From positions 310,001 to 374,000 of the forward strand of contig JAGQRW010000004.1 of NCBI GenBank assembly GCA_020425085.1: a DNA stretch of 64,000 bases, given 5' to 3'. This document shows positions 44,988-54,778 of the stretch, one piece after another (position 1 is the stretch's first letter; each line of letters begins with the position of its first letter). The notes beneath the pieces were generated by a model. That model saw nothing but the letters and a program-made list of their open reading frames with translations, was not told the DNA's origin and did not search any database. Origin of the DNA: Paracoccaceae bacterium (GTDB lineage: Bacteria > Pseudomonadota > Alphaproteobacteria > Rhodobacterales > Rhodobacteraceae). A program made the position numbers and the translations under genes.

Positions 44988-45733
44988 GCCAGTTCATCCA
45001 CGGTTTGCGGGAATACTGCCTGAAACCCTTCAGCATAGCGGGCCGGACGGCCACCCGACATGCCGCCTGAATTGCGGCGAAAATGGTTGCCGCGATTGGC
45101 GGCGACGTTGGTGTAGTAATCCCAAAGATGCTCCTGGCCCTGCATGCACTCGATCGCCGTACGTTTCTTGTCCCAGACCTCGGAAATGTCGAGAAACAGG
45201 TTCGGCTTCCACTCCATCTGTTCTGTCTGGTGCGGCTCGAACAGGTATAGCTGCGGCGCGCCCAGAACCTTCTGACCGGGATTGTGCCCCCAGGCCTGCG
45301 CAATCATCCGGCATTCCAGCGCGAATTGCGTCGTGTTCATGTGGTCGGTATTGTAGGGATCCCATTTCGAATGGCTCATCATCCATTTCGGTTGCACGGC
45401 GCGGATCACGTCGACCATGCGATCCTTGGCCTCGCGCCCCAGATCAAGGGGGTAATCGCCAAGATCAAAGAACTGGATATCATGCACATCCAGCGCCCTG
45501 GCGGCATTTTCCGCCTCGTTTCGGCGCCCGGTCTTTACCTTTTCCAACGTCATGCCGTCCTGTTTCCAGAGCTTCGCACTTTCGCCGCGCTCGCCGTAGG
45601 AAAGACAGACAACCGTCACCTGATAACCCAGCTTCTGATGCAACGCGATGGCCCCGCCGGCGCGCCACACGAAATCGGCGGAATGGGCGGAAATGACCAG
45701 TGCGGTCTTGGAATCGGTGTTGCCATCAACCAT
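44984..45733 (-). CDS. galB: 4-oxalomesaconate hydratase, GalB type
   Basis: A 249-residue PIG-L/LmbE-fold zinc protein with [18 protein letters not shown] at the N-terminus, the GalB variant of the AHPDDE metal motif, and [16 protein letters not shown]. GalB hydrates 4-oxalomesaconate to 4-carboxy-4-hydroxy-2-oxoadipate in Pseudomonas gallate catabolism; SYK-6 uses the unrelated amidohydrolase LigJ. It is the first gene of the minus-strand operon, divergent from the LysR gene over 157 bases. Confidence 0.92.
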   Translation of the reverse strand: MVDGNTDSKTALVISAHSADFVWRAGGAIALHQKLGYQVTVVCLSYGERGESAKLWKQDGMTLEKVKTGRRNEAENAARALDVHDIQFFDLGDYPLDLGREAKDRMVDVIRAVQPKWMMSHSKWDPYNTDHMNTTQFALECRMIAQAWGHNPGQKVLGAPQLYLFEPHQTEQMEWKPNLFLDISEVWDKKRTAIECMQGQEHLWDYYTNVAANRGNHFRRNSGGMSGGRPARYAEGFQAVFPQTVDELA

Positions 45734-45890
45734 GATTTTCTCCCGTGCCTGTTGCGGGCGGCAATATCCGCCCGGATCAATCGCCGCCGATGATGACGGC
45801 GCAACGCCATCAAGGCGAGTTCAAATTGCTTTCCTAGCCATAAGTTTTCGCTATACTATCAGCCAAGTTACCACGTTGACACGATCAGAC

Positions 45891-47129
45891 ATGAACCCAG
45901 AATTCCCAAACATACGCCACCTTCGGGCATTCCGTGAAGTCGCCCGCCATCGCGGCATCAGTGCCGCCGCGGACAAGGTTTACCTCTCGCAACCCGCCAT
46001 AACCCAGGCCATCGCCAAGCTGGAAACCATGCTGGGTGTCACACTGTTCGACCGGCTGACCGACGGCATGCAGGTGACCGAGGCCGGCGCGATGTTCCTG
46101 ATCCGCATCAAGCGCATGCTTGATGAGCTGAGCCTTGGCGTGGACGAGGCCATTCGCCAGCAAGGCAGCAGGTCCGCCAAGGGTTTCACGCGATTTGACC
46201 GGCTGATAACGGCGGCACAGCTGCGCGCGCTGATCGCACTGGCCGAGGCAAGAAACTTTACCATCGCCGCGCGCAACAGCGGTATTTCGCAACCCTCGAT
46301 CCATCGCGCCGCGCGGGATCTGGAACGGCTGGCCGGGTTCAGCCTGTTTCGAACCGCCAGTCACGGGATCGAACTGTCTGACGCCGCCGAACGCCTGGCA
46401 CGCCGCGCCAAACTGGCAGCGGTGGAATTACAGCAGGCAAAGTTTGAAATCGCCGCATTTCGCGGCAAGGACAGTACCAGAATCACCGTGGGTTCGATGC
46501 CTTTGGCGCGATCCTATATCCTGCCATGGGCCATCAATCACCTGCTTGCCAGCCGATCCGGCATCCAGATCCGCACCATCGAAGGCCCGTATAGCGAACT
46601 TCTGCGCGGGCTTCGCCATGGCGACAGCGATTTTCTGATCGGCGCGCTGCGCCACCCCCCCGCCGCCGAGGACGTGGTGCAGGAGCCTTTGTTTGACGAT
46701 CCACTTGCCATCGTGGTTCGCGCCGGACATCCATTGGACAGGCCCGACAAAATCGGGCTTGAACAAACGCTGGCCTATCCCTGGATCGCGCCTCCGAAAA
46801 CCACGCCGGCAGGATCATACCTCAACAATGTACTTCGCATTCCGGAACGCGAAACAACCCCGGTCAGGGTGGTAACCTCATCGTTGGTGCTTGTGCGCCA
46901 GCTATTGCTGGGTGGGGACTATGTCACCATCATCTCGCTGCATCAGATCCGCGACGATCTTGAACAGGGCAGACTGATCACCCTGCCGATAGATCTCGCC
47001 AACAACACCCGCCCGATCGGCCTGACCTTTCGGCAGGGCTGGCAACCCACCCCGACACAGGCGCGGTTTCTTGACCTGATCCGCCAGACGGCACGAATGG
47101 CGGATCATGGTTATTCAGAAAATGAATAG
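45891..47129 (+). CDS. LysR-type regulator with two N-terminal HTH domains
   Basis: A 412-residue protein, about 110 longer than normal LysR regulators. A first winged helix occupies residues 9-67 (AADKVYLSQPAITQAIAKLE). A second, diverged one occupies about 108-166 (AARNSGISQPSIHRAARDLE). A standard effector domain follows from about 196 (RITVGSMPLARSYILPWAIN). The start at 45891 is set by this domain layout. It faces the galB-to-pobA operon and heads the ligC operon, so it is the likely pathway regulator. A TATACT hexamer precedes it. Confidence 0.9.
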   Translation: MNPEFPNIRHLRAFREVARHRGISAAADKVYLSQPAITQAIAKLETMLGVTLFDRLTDGMQVTEAGAMFLIRIKRMLDELSLGVDEAIRQQGSRSAKGFTRFDRLITAAQLRALIALAEARNFTIAARNSGISQPSIHRAARDLERLAGFSLFRTASHGIELSDAAERLARRAKLAAVELQQAKFEIAAFRGKDSTRITVGSMPLARSYILPWAINHLLASRSGIQIRTIEGPYSELLRGLRHGDSDFLIGALRHPPAAEDVVQEPLFDDPLAIVVRAGHPLDRPDKIGLEQTLAYPWIAPPKTTPAGSYLNNVLRIPERETTPVRVVTSSLVLVRQLLLGGDYVTIISLHQIRDDLEQGRLITLPIDLANNTRPIGLTFRQGWQPTPTQARFLDLIRQTARMADHGYSENE

Positions 47130-47210
47130 GTAAGACGGCCTTTCAATTTCGACCATTAGCTGGCCGGTGTTAGCATGTGCCATCGAATACCAACACGAAC
47201 GGGTGATGGC

Positions 47211-48160
47211 ATGACAAGGCCACAACGATCAAAGCATGGCGAAAACCTGAACCATATCGCCCTGATCGGTTTTGGCGAGGCGGCGCGGGCCTTTGTTTCC
47301 GGCTGGGCCGAAGGAAACGGGGTTTCCTTTGCCGCCTATGACATCAAAACCGACAATCCGGCAACCGCCGGTGCGATGCGACTTGCCTATGATGCCGCCC
47401 ATGTTCACGGCGCGACCAATATTACGGAATTGCTGGCGGATGCGTCGCTTGTCTTTTCGCTGGTCACTGCCGATCAGGCTGCAACCGCCGCCGCCAGTGC
47501 CGCCAGTGCCGCCAGTCGGATCGTACCCGGCAGCCTTTATTTCGATGGCAATTCCTGTTCCCCGAACACCAAGCGGCAAAACGCTGTCCTGATAGAATCC
47601 GCCGGCGGGCGCTATGTCGATATGGCGATCATGGCGCCGGTTCACCCAAAGCTCCACAAGACCCCAATCCTGCTAAGCGGACCACATGCCAAGATCGCCG
47701 CCACCACCCTGAACGCGCTTGCAATGGAGGTGCGCATTGAACCCGGCCCGGTTGGGCGTGCCAGTTCAATCAAGATGATCCGTTCGGTCATGGTCAAGGG
47801 AATGGAGGCGCTGACAGCAGAGTGCCTGCTGGCGGCGCGTCTGGCCGGGGTGGCGGATCTGGTGCTGGACTCGCTGGAAAAATCCGATCCCGGCCATGGC
47901 TGGGCGGAAAAGTCAGCCTATAATCTGGAACGCATGATGCAGCATGGCGAACGCCGCGCCGCAGAAATGCGCGAGGTGGCAGCGACCATCACCGATCTGG
48001 GCCTGACTGGCAGCATGGCCAGCGCCACGGTAGAGTGGCAACAAAAAATCGGCGCGCTTCACCTCGCATCCGGCAAAAACGACGCCATGGCGCGCGCCGA
48101 TCTGATCCTGGCGGCACTGGGTAAAACCCCGCCAACCGAGGGCGAAAACGGAGTAAGCAA

Positions 48161-48164
<4 letters not shown>
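47211..48164 (+). CDS. NAD(P)-dependent dehydrogenase, DUF1932 / beta-hydroxyacid type
   Basis: A 317-residue protein. The N-terminal Rossmann loop is ALIGFGEAARAF near residue 20, and a C-terminal all-helical DUF1932 domain carries VGRASSIKMIRSVMVKGMEA. It resembles 6-phosphogluconate or 3-hydroxyisobutyrate dehydrogenases. It overlaps the second ligA start by 4 bases, so it is part of the aromatic operon, but its substrate is not one of the standard 4,5-cleavage steps. Confidence 0.85.
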
Positions 48165-49395
<1,231 letters not shown>

Positions 49396-49398
49396 ACC

Positions 49399-50346
49399 AT
49401 GCGGGTATGCGTAGCCGGCGCCTATGGCGCCTTTGGCATGAAACATCTGGACGCCATCAGAAATATCAAGGGCGTCAGCGTCACCTCGGTGATGGGTCCG
49501 ACGCGGGCAAAGATCGACGCCTTCGCCGCCGAGCGCGGCATTCCCCATGCCGCCACCGACCTGGCCGAATGCCTGATGCGCGAGGATGTCGACGCGGTGA
49601 TCCTGTCGACGCCGACACAGGTTCACGCCGAACAGACCATCGCCTGCCTCAAGGCTGGCAAGCATGTACTGGTTGAAATTCCCATGGCAGACAATCTTGC
49701 CGACAGTCAGGAAATCGTGCGTGTCCAGCGCGAAACCGGCAAAATCGCCATGGCCGGACAGGTGCGCCGTTTCAACCCGTCGCATCAGTGGATCCACAAC
49801 AAGATCAAGGCGGGCGAGTTGAAAATCCAGCAGATGGACGTGCAGACCTATTTCTTCCGCCGCTCCAACATCAACGCCAAGGGCGAGCCGCGAAGCTGGA
49901 CCGACCATTTGTTGTGGCATCATGCCTGCCACACGGTCGACCTGTTCCAGTACCAGACCGGCGAGACCTGCTCGCAGGCCTTCGGGCTGGAGGGGCCACA
50001 TCACCCGGATCTCGGTATTGCCATGGACATGTCAATCGGCATGAAGGTGCCATCGGGGGCGATTTGCACGCTGTCGCTCAGCTTCAACAATGACGGTCCG
50101 CTCGGCACGGTGTTTCGCTATATCTGTGACAACGGCACCTATATCGCGCGCTATGACGACCTGTTTGACGGCAATGACCAGCAGATCGACCTGACCGGCA
50201 CCACAGTTTCCAACAACGGCATCGAACTGATCGACCGCGAGTTCTTTGCCGCCATACGCGAGAGCCGCCAGCCGAATGCGAACGTGGCCGATGTGCTGGC
50301 CTCGATGAAAACACTGGACCGGATCGAGCGGAGCTTTCAAGGCTAG
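49399..50346 (+). CDS. ligC: 4-carboxy-2-hydroxymuconate-6-semialdehyde dehydrogenase
   Basis: A 315-residue Gfo/Idh/MocA-fold LigC. It oxidises the hemiacetal of the ring-cleavage product to 2-pyrone-4,6-dicarboxylate with NADP+. It has the Rossmann loop VAGAYGAFGMKHLDAI, the GKHVLVEIPMADN segment and the catalytic region WHHACHTVDLFQYQTGE. It lies 3 bases after the LigB2 stop. It supplies the step between LigAB and LigI that is missing from the minus-strand operon. Confidence 0.94.
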   Translation: MRVCVAGAYGAFGMKHLDAIRNIKGVSVTSVMGPTRAKIDAFAAERGIPHAATDLAECLMREDVDAVILSTPTQVHAEQTIACLKAGKHVLVEIPMADNLADSQEIVRVQRETGKIAMAGQVRRFNPSHQWIHNKIKAGELKIQQMDVQTYFFRRSNINAKGEPRSWTDHLLWHHACHTVDLFQYQTGETCSQAFGLEGPHHPDLGIAMDMSIGMKVPSGAICTLSLSFNNDGPLGTVFRYICDNGTYIARYDDLFDGNDQQIDLTGTTVSNNGIELIDREFFAAIRESRQPNANVADVLASMKTLDRIERSFQG

Positions 50347-51033
50347 ATGCCCGAGAACCTGCTTTTCATCCCCGGCCTTCTTTGCGACGAAACCGTCTGG
50401 CTGCCGGTAAGAGAACTTCTTGGTCAAGGCTGCATCGCGGATCTCGGTGATAGGGACAGCATCAGGGGCATGGCGACCGACCTTCTGGCAGCCCATCCCG
50501 GCCCGCTGGCGGTCGCGGGTCATTCCATGGGCGCGCGCGTCGCCCTTGAAATGCACCGGCAGGCACCGGCGCGGATCCGCCGCCTGGCCCTTCTTGATAC
50601 CGGCACCCATCCGGCAAGACCAGGGGAAGAGGTCAACCGCTTTCGCCGCGTCCGGCTTGGATATGAAAAGGGGATGGCGGCGCTTTGCCAGGACTGGCTG
50701 CCACCGATGCTGGCAGAGGCGAACCAAAACCGGACCGAGATCACCAAACCACTAACGGAAATGGTGCTGCGCCAGACGCCCGAACGTCACGAAAACCAGA
50801 TCAAGGCGCTTCTGAACCGCCCAGACGCACGCAAGGCACTTGCTGAAATCACCTGCCCGACCCTGATCGGCGTCGGCGACGAGGATCAATGGAGCCCGCC
50901 GGCCCAGCACCGGGAAATTGCTGCCAAAATACCCGGCTCGACCCTCGTGATCATCGAAAATACCGGTCACTTCGCACCATTCGAGGCCCCAACCGAAACC
51001 GCCAGAGCGATGAGAAACTGGCTTAACACCTGA
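50347..51033 (+). CDS. Alpha/beta hydrolase
   Basis: A 228-residue protein whose ATG immediately follows the ligC stop. The nucleophile elbow AGHSMGARVALE, LLFIPGLLCDETVWL at the N-terminus and the final His in IENTGHFAPFEAP define the fold. Short hydrolases of this type often cleave esters or C-C bonds in aromatic catabolism. Here it may release a hydroxybenzoate or gallate ester for the pathway, which is inference from position. Confidence 0.82.
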   Translation: MPENLLFIPGLLCDETVWLPVRELLGQGCIADLGDRDSIRGMATDLLAAHPGPLAVAGHSMGARVALEMHRQAPARIRRLALLDTGTHPARPGEEVNRFRRVRLGYEKGMAALCQDWLPPMLAEANQNRTEITKPLTEMVLRQTPERHENQIKALLNRPDARKALAEITCPTLIGVGDEDQWSPPAQHREIAAKIPGSTLVIIENTGHFAPFEAPTETARAMRNWLNT

Positions 51034-51047
51034 TCAATCCGCCAAAT

Positions 51048-51115
51048 CATTGTTCCTGAAAATACTTCTGGGGGTGAATGGCCCAACGGGCCAGAGGGGG
51101 CAGGCAGCCCCCTCA
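51048..51115 (+). repeat. GC-rich extragenic repeat element, copy 2
   Basis: Shares the order and most of the sequence of copy 1: CATTGTTCCTGAAAATACTT, CTGGGGG, a GGCC-AAC-GGCC dyad and GGGGGCAGGCAGCCCCC. It follows the alpha/beta hydrolase gene in the same orientation and likely terminates or stabilises the ligC operon transcript. Confidence 0.65.
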
Positions 51116-51212
51116 TTTCGTCAAGACACAATTCACATGAATAAGGTTGGCAGCAAGCCGGTGCGGGCCTAACACTCAAAGGCGTCAACATTTCCGCTGC
51201 AATCCGAGCCAT

Positions 51213-51806
51213 ATGACCGATCATGAGTCCGAACTGCTGCAACAGCTCGCATCTGGCGATCGCGCCACCTTTGATTTGGTCTATCGCCGTCATAATGCAG
51301 GTATGATGCGCTTTGCCACCGCGATCCTGCACAACCGCGCCTCCGCCGAAGAGGTGGTGCAGGAAGCCTGGATCGCGGTGCTCAGCAATATCGGTGGGTT
51401 CGAGGGGCGCTCGTCGCTGGCAGGGTGGATATTCACCATCGTGGCCAACAAAGCCAAAACCCGGGCAAAACGCGACGGGCTTAGTGTGTCGCTCGATACT
51501 TCTGCCACTGACGACACAACTGATGACGCGTTTGACGGTCGTGGCCGTTGGCGGCAGATGCCCGAGCTTTGGGATGAAATGACGCCAGAGCGCATTGTCG
51601 ATGGCCGCCAGATACTGGATCACCTGCACGAAGCGATCAACAATCTGCCTGCCGCACAGCGGGCCGTTCTGGTGTTGCGCGCGCAACAAGACCTTGAGGC
51701 CGACGAAGTCTGCAAAATCCTTGGCATCTCGGAGGGCAACATGCGCGTCCTGCTGCATCGTGCGCGGTTCAGCCTGCGGCAATCGCTGGACCGGATCAGC
51801 CGATGA
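51213..51806 (+). CDS. ECF RNA polymerase sigma factor
   Basis: A 197-residue group IV sigma-70. Region 2 has FATAILHNRASAEEVVQEAW, WIFTIVANKAKTRAKRD and region 4 has LPAAQRAVLVLRAQQDLEAD then GISEGNMRVLLHRARFSLRQ. A long acidic linker with DDTTDDAFDGRG separates the domains. It is followed by a zf-HC2 anti-sigma gene, the standard pairing. The start at 51213 (MTDHESELLQQ) replaces a longer frame. No GTAAC-type site was found upstream, so it may not be autoregulated. Confidence 0.93.
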   Translation: MTDHESELLQQLASGDRATFDLVYRRHNAGMMRFATAILHNRASAEEVVQEAWIAVLSNIGGFEGRSSLAGWIFTIVANKAKTRAKRDGLSVSLDTSATDDTTDDAFDGRGRWRQMPELWDEMTPERIVDGRQILDHLHEAINNLPAAQRAVLVLRAQQDLEADEVCKILGISEGNMRVLLHRARFSLRQSLDRISR

Positions 51807-51837
51807 GCAGTAAAATGAAAAAATCTTGCAGACCCCT

Positions 51838-51862
51838 GTAACATTTCACGGCTTGAGCGGTC
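51838..51862 (+). promoter_or_regulatory. ECF-type promoter before the anti-sigma gene
   Basis: GTAAC (51838-51842), a 17-base spacer and GTC (51860-51862) match the -35/-10 geometry of ECF promoters. It ends 34 bases before the anti-sigma ATG. The same pattern and spacing occurs before the cytochrome P460 gene. Function is inferred. Confidence 0.5.
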
Positions 51863-51896
51863 CTCTATCCGTGAAGCACGACAAAGGATGTAGAAA

Positions 51897-52127
51897 ATGC
51901 TGACTTGCCGCGAAGTTTCCCACCAGGCTGACGCTTACCTCGACAATGAGCTGGGGTTCTGGAAAAGACTGCGCATCCGTCTGCATCTTTTCATGTGCAA
52001 TGGTTGTGCCCGGTTCATGGGCCAGATGCGCATCACGCGCAGTCTGGTCTTGGCCGAAGCCGACACTGCGGATACCGGGGATGATGCCCGGATCGAAAGC
52101 ATTCTTGCAGCGCTTCACACGAAGTAA
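51897..52127 (+). CDS. zf-HC2 anti-sigma factor
   Basis: A 76-residue protein that begins MLTCREVSHQADAYLDNELG and has the zinc-ribbon HxxxCxxC as HLFMCNGC. Such anti-sigma domains bind the cognate ECF sigma and release it when the zinc site is oxidised or the protein is destroyed. There is no transmembrane segment, so the protein is cytoplasmic. It probably pairs with the sigma factor 90 bases upstream. Confidence 0.9.
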   Translation: MLTCREVSHQADAYLDNELGFWKRLRIRLHLFMCNGCARFMGQMRITRSLVLAEADTADTGDDARIESILAALHTK

Positions 52128-52176
52128 CCGTCCGGCGGCCATGACGGTCCCGCGACCTTTGTGAAGGACCACGAAA

Positions 52177-52611
52177 ATGACAAATCTAAAGAACGGCTTT
52201 CTGGCCGGTTTCATTGCTACGGCCGTTTTGTCGGTGATGATGGTGGCCAAGACCGTGATGGGAGTGATGCCTGGGCTTGATGTGGTGGCGATGCTTGCCA
52301 TGATTATGGGCGCTCCGATAATCATCGGCTGGATCGCCCATTTCATGATCGGCACCCTGGCCTGGGGCGGCGGGTTTGCGGTGCTTTATGGCGTGATTCC
52401 TGGCGGTAATGCCATTGTCAAAGGCATGGTTTTCGGTATTGCCGCTTGGCTCGGTATGATGATCCTGGTCATGCCGATGGCCGGTGCCGGTATATTTGGC
52501 ATGAATTTCGGCATCATGGCCCCGATGATGACACTGGTGCTGCATATCGTCTTTGGGGCGGTGCTGGGCGGGGTCTATGGCGCGCGCGAACCTGCGGCAA
52601 TGGCCCATTGA
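52177..52611 (+). CDS. Four-helix membrane protein (DUF6789-like)
   Basis: A 144-residue protein, nearly all membrane helices (FLAGFIATAVLSVMMVAKTV, VVAMLAMIMGAPIIIGWIAH, GMVFGIAAWLGMMILVMPMA, MMTLVLHIVFGAVLGGVYGA), rich in Met and Gly. I associate it tentatively with DUF6789. It lies between the anti-sigma and cytochrome genes. AAGGACC precedes the ATG. Its role in the sigma module is unknown. Confidence 0.7.
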   Translation: MTNLKNGFLAGFIATAVLSVMMVAKTVMGVMPGLDVVAMLAMIMGAPIIIGWIAHFMIGTLAWGGGFAVLYGVIPGGNAIVKGMVFGIAAWLGMMILVMPMAGAGIFGMNFGIMAPMMTLVLHIVFGAVLGGVYGAREPAAMAH

Positions 52612-52701
52612 CGCGATTTCCCCCGCAACATGTCCGGGGCGGGGGAAAGCAAGACATCTGGTATCTGCCGCTGACCTCACAGGTTCGTGAAATTGCGTGA
52701 A

Positions 52702-52726
52702 GTAACAATGCCCTTTGTCGGTTGTC
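52702..52726 (+). promoter_or_regulatory. ECF-type promoter before the cytochrome P460 gene
   Basis: GTAAC (52702-52706), a 17-base spacer and GTC (52724-52726) repeat the geometry seen before the anti-sigma gene. The gene starts 33 bases downstream. The paired sites suggest one regulon for this sigma factor. Confidence 0.5.
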
Positions 52727-52759
52727 ATGCCCCGATACAGCAACAAGGAGGATCAAACC

Positions 52760-53305
52760 ATGAAAATGCAACTTGTCGGCATCGCGCTCGCACTTTCCAT
52801 CGGAACCAGCGCATTTGCACAAACCTCGCCACCGTTCGGCACACTTGCTGATACGGCCTATGCCGCAGAAATCTGGGCCTATCTGCAAGCCCATGATCTG
52901 GCGGGGCCCGATCGGATCCAGACGGCCCCTTATGAAGGCACCGACCCGCACGGGATGATGCTTGAAACCTTCTATACCAAGGGGACGGTGGGCAATCATA
53001 CCGGCGATCTGATCGTCAAGAACAATTACGGCCCGGCCGGTGTGACGGCGGATGAGGTTCTGGCCAATCCAGCCGCCCATCTTGGGGCGGTAACCATCAT
53101 GTTCCGACGCGAAAAGGGTTATGATCCCGAGGATCAGGATTGGTTCTGGGCCAAATATCTGCCGGATGGCACGCTTGACAAGAACCCGGCCGGAATGCCT
53201 TTGGCGGGACGGGTCGCCAAGGACATGGATCAGGGTTGTATCGCCTGTCATTCGGGTGCGGATGGCAATGACATGGTGTTCACCACCAACCACCTTTCGG
53301 AGTGA
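52760..53305 (+). CDS. Cytochrome P460 family protein
   Basis: A 181-residue secreted haem protein with a signal peptide ending TSAFAQ and the single haem-attachment motif CIACH near residue 165. It matches the cytochrome P460 family, whose members oxidise hydroxylamine or bind NO; the related cytochrome c'-beta binds NO. The family's distinctive Lys cross-link cannot be read here. GGAGG precedes the ATG. The ECF-type promoter upstream links it to the sigma module. Confidence 0.85.
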   Translation: MKMQLVGIALALSIGTSAFAQTSPPFGTLADTAYAAEIWAYLQAHDLAGPDRIQTAPYEGTDPHGMMLETFYTKGTVGNHTGDLIVKNNYGPAGVTADEVLANPAAHLGAVTIMFRREKGYDPEDQDWFWAKYLPDGTLDKNPAGMPLAGRVAKDMDQGCIACHSGADGNDMVFTTNHLSE

Positions 53306-53677
53306 TCATCGTGTGGGCCGAAGGGACGGGTCGGTAGTGTTGCTGATATCCTGCTGACACCATTGACGGGTGCCGTTCGCGGCACCTGTGCCCATCGTGC
53401 CGGGCTTTGCACTGCCATCGCCGGGGCATTGGGACAGGCAACCAGCTACGCCGATTGACCACTGACCAGCCTGTCCGTTGCCGGCAACGGGCTGTTTGGC
53501 GTCGGCGCGAGTTTGAATGGCGGCTGTGCTTTTTCGACGCTTCGTCGCGCGGCCGATCAACTCGCTTGTTGTGGTTCTTGACCCTTTCCGAAAGAATGAC
53601 CCGAAACCCGATACAACAAATCAACCGATGCAACAGCGCCGGGCGAACCGATGCCCACAACGTCAACGGAGAAACCT
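53306..53677 (+). pseudogene. Gene-free stretch with a degraded YeeE/YedE-like fragment
   Basis: This 372-base stretch holds no intact gene. Within it, around 53350-53579, a broken frame reads TGAVRGTCAHRAGLCTAIAG, hits a stop, then resumes with LFGVGASLNGGCAFSTLRRA. The second segment resembles the NGGC-AFGT signature of YeeE/YedE sulfur-transport membrane proteins. It is likely the remnant of such a gene, deleted at both ends. The rest shows nothing recognisable. Confidence 0.4.
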
Positions 53678-54529
53678 ATGAAGCTTGTAAGGCATGGCGC
53701 ATCTGGCCGGGAAGCTCCGGGAATTCTGGATGCAAGTGGTCAAATCCGGGACTTGTCGAATATCATTCCCGATATTACCGGCGAAACCCTTGGTGCCGAC
53801 AAGCTGGCCAAGCTGTCTGGACTTGACCCCGAAACTCTGCCAAAGGTCGCATCCGGCACCCGTATCGGCGCCTGCGTCGGCAATGTCGGCAAATTTATCT
53901 GTATCGGCCTGAACTACAAGGAACACGCGGCCGAGGCCGGCATGCCTCTGCCGAAGGAACCCATCGTTTTCATGAAGGCAACCAGCGCGATTTGCGGCCC
54001 CAATGACACGATTTTGATCCCTCCGGGTGCCAAGAAGGTCGACTGGGAGGTTGAGCTGGGCATCGTCATCGGACGCGAAGCCCGCTATGTCTCAGAGGCC
54101 GACGCACCGGATTATGTGGCCGGATATTGCGCCGTCAACGACGTTTCCGAACGCGCCTATCAGACCGAACGAGGCGGCCAGTGGACCAAAGGCAAATCCG
54201 CCGACAGGTTCGGCCCGATCGGCCCGTGGCTGGTGACCAAAGACGAAATAGCCGACCCGCAGAATTTGGCGGTTTGGCTGGAGGTTGACGGCAAGCTGTA
54301 TCAGGACGGATCGACTCGTACCATGCATTTCCCGGTTTTCCATCTGGTATCCTACCTGTCGCATTTCATGAGCCTCCAGCCCGGCGACATCATCGCAACA
54401 GGAACGCCTTCCGGGGTTGGCATGGGGCAAAAACCTGATCCGATCTATCTTCGGGCGGGCCAAATGGTCAGACTGGGCGTCGAGGGGCTGGGCGAACAAA
54501 AGCAGTTGGTTGACCACTGGTCGCGTTAG
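53678..54529 (+). CDS. Fumarylacetoacetate hydrolase family protein
   Basis: A 283-residue FAH-fold enzyme. The FAH domain begins near residue 75 with ICIGLNYKEHAAEAGMPLPK, the metal-site region contains VDWEVELGIVIG and GYCAVNDVSERAYQ, and GDIIATGTPSGVGMGQK is the usual C-terminal motif. Members hydrolyse 2,4-dioxo acids or hydrate 2-keto-pentenoates. GGAG 8 bases before the ATG at 53678 sets the start. The gene may act on ring-cleavage or sugar-acid intermediates. Confidence 0.88.
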   Translation: MKLVRHGASGREAPGILDASGQIRDLSNIIPDITGETLGADKLAKLSGLDPETLPKVASGTRIGACVGNVGKFICIGLNYKEHAAEAGMPLPKEPIVFMKATSAICGPNDTILIPPGAKKVDWEVELGIVIGREARYVSEADAPDYVAGYCAVNDVSERAYQTERGGQWTKGKSADRFGPIGPWLVTKDEIADPQNLAVWLEVDGKLYQDGSTRTMHFPVFHLVSYLSHFMSLQPGDIIATGTPSGVGMGQKPDPIYLRAGQMVRLGVEGLGEQKQLVDHWSR

Positions 54530-54778
54530 TCCACGAACTATGAAAACCTGGGGTATGAACCCTTTGAGCCGGTGCCGCGACACAAGCGGGTATCCAAGGT
54601 TCGCCCCTTTTGCGAGGTGAACCACCTGCGGCTACCCGTCTGGTGGTATCGGGCCGGTCTGCCTTGCGATTTGGGCTGGTAACAGCACGGGATATTTGTA
54701 CTATTCCATCAGGCGGTAACGCTTGTGTTCAATGGGGCCGATTTGCCCCGAACCACCCATCAACAGAGGAGTTTACAA

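Noticed and set aside
45840-45875. LysR-type operator around ATAAG-N6-CTATA before the tandem-HTH gene
   Set aside because: The halves are not a true inverted repeat and the usual T-N11-A pattern is too loose to single out a site here.
52124-52149. Third ECF promoter before the membrane protein gene
   Set aside because: GTAAC and GTC occur but with 18 spacer bases, and the GTAAC overlaps the anti-sigma stop codon, so it is not listed as a feature; it is mentioned only as a weak candidate.
53280-53666. 128-codon minus frame in the gap before the FAH gene
   Set aside because: Arg/His-rich, antisense to the YeeE-like fragment, no ribosome site and no recognisable motif.
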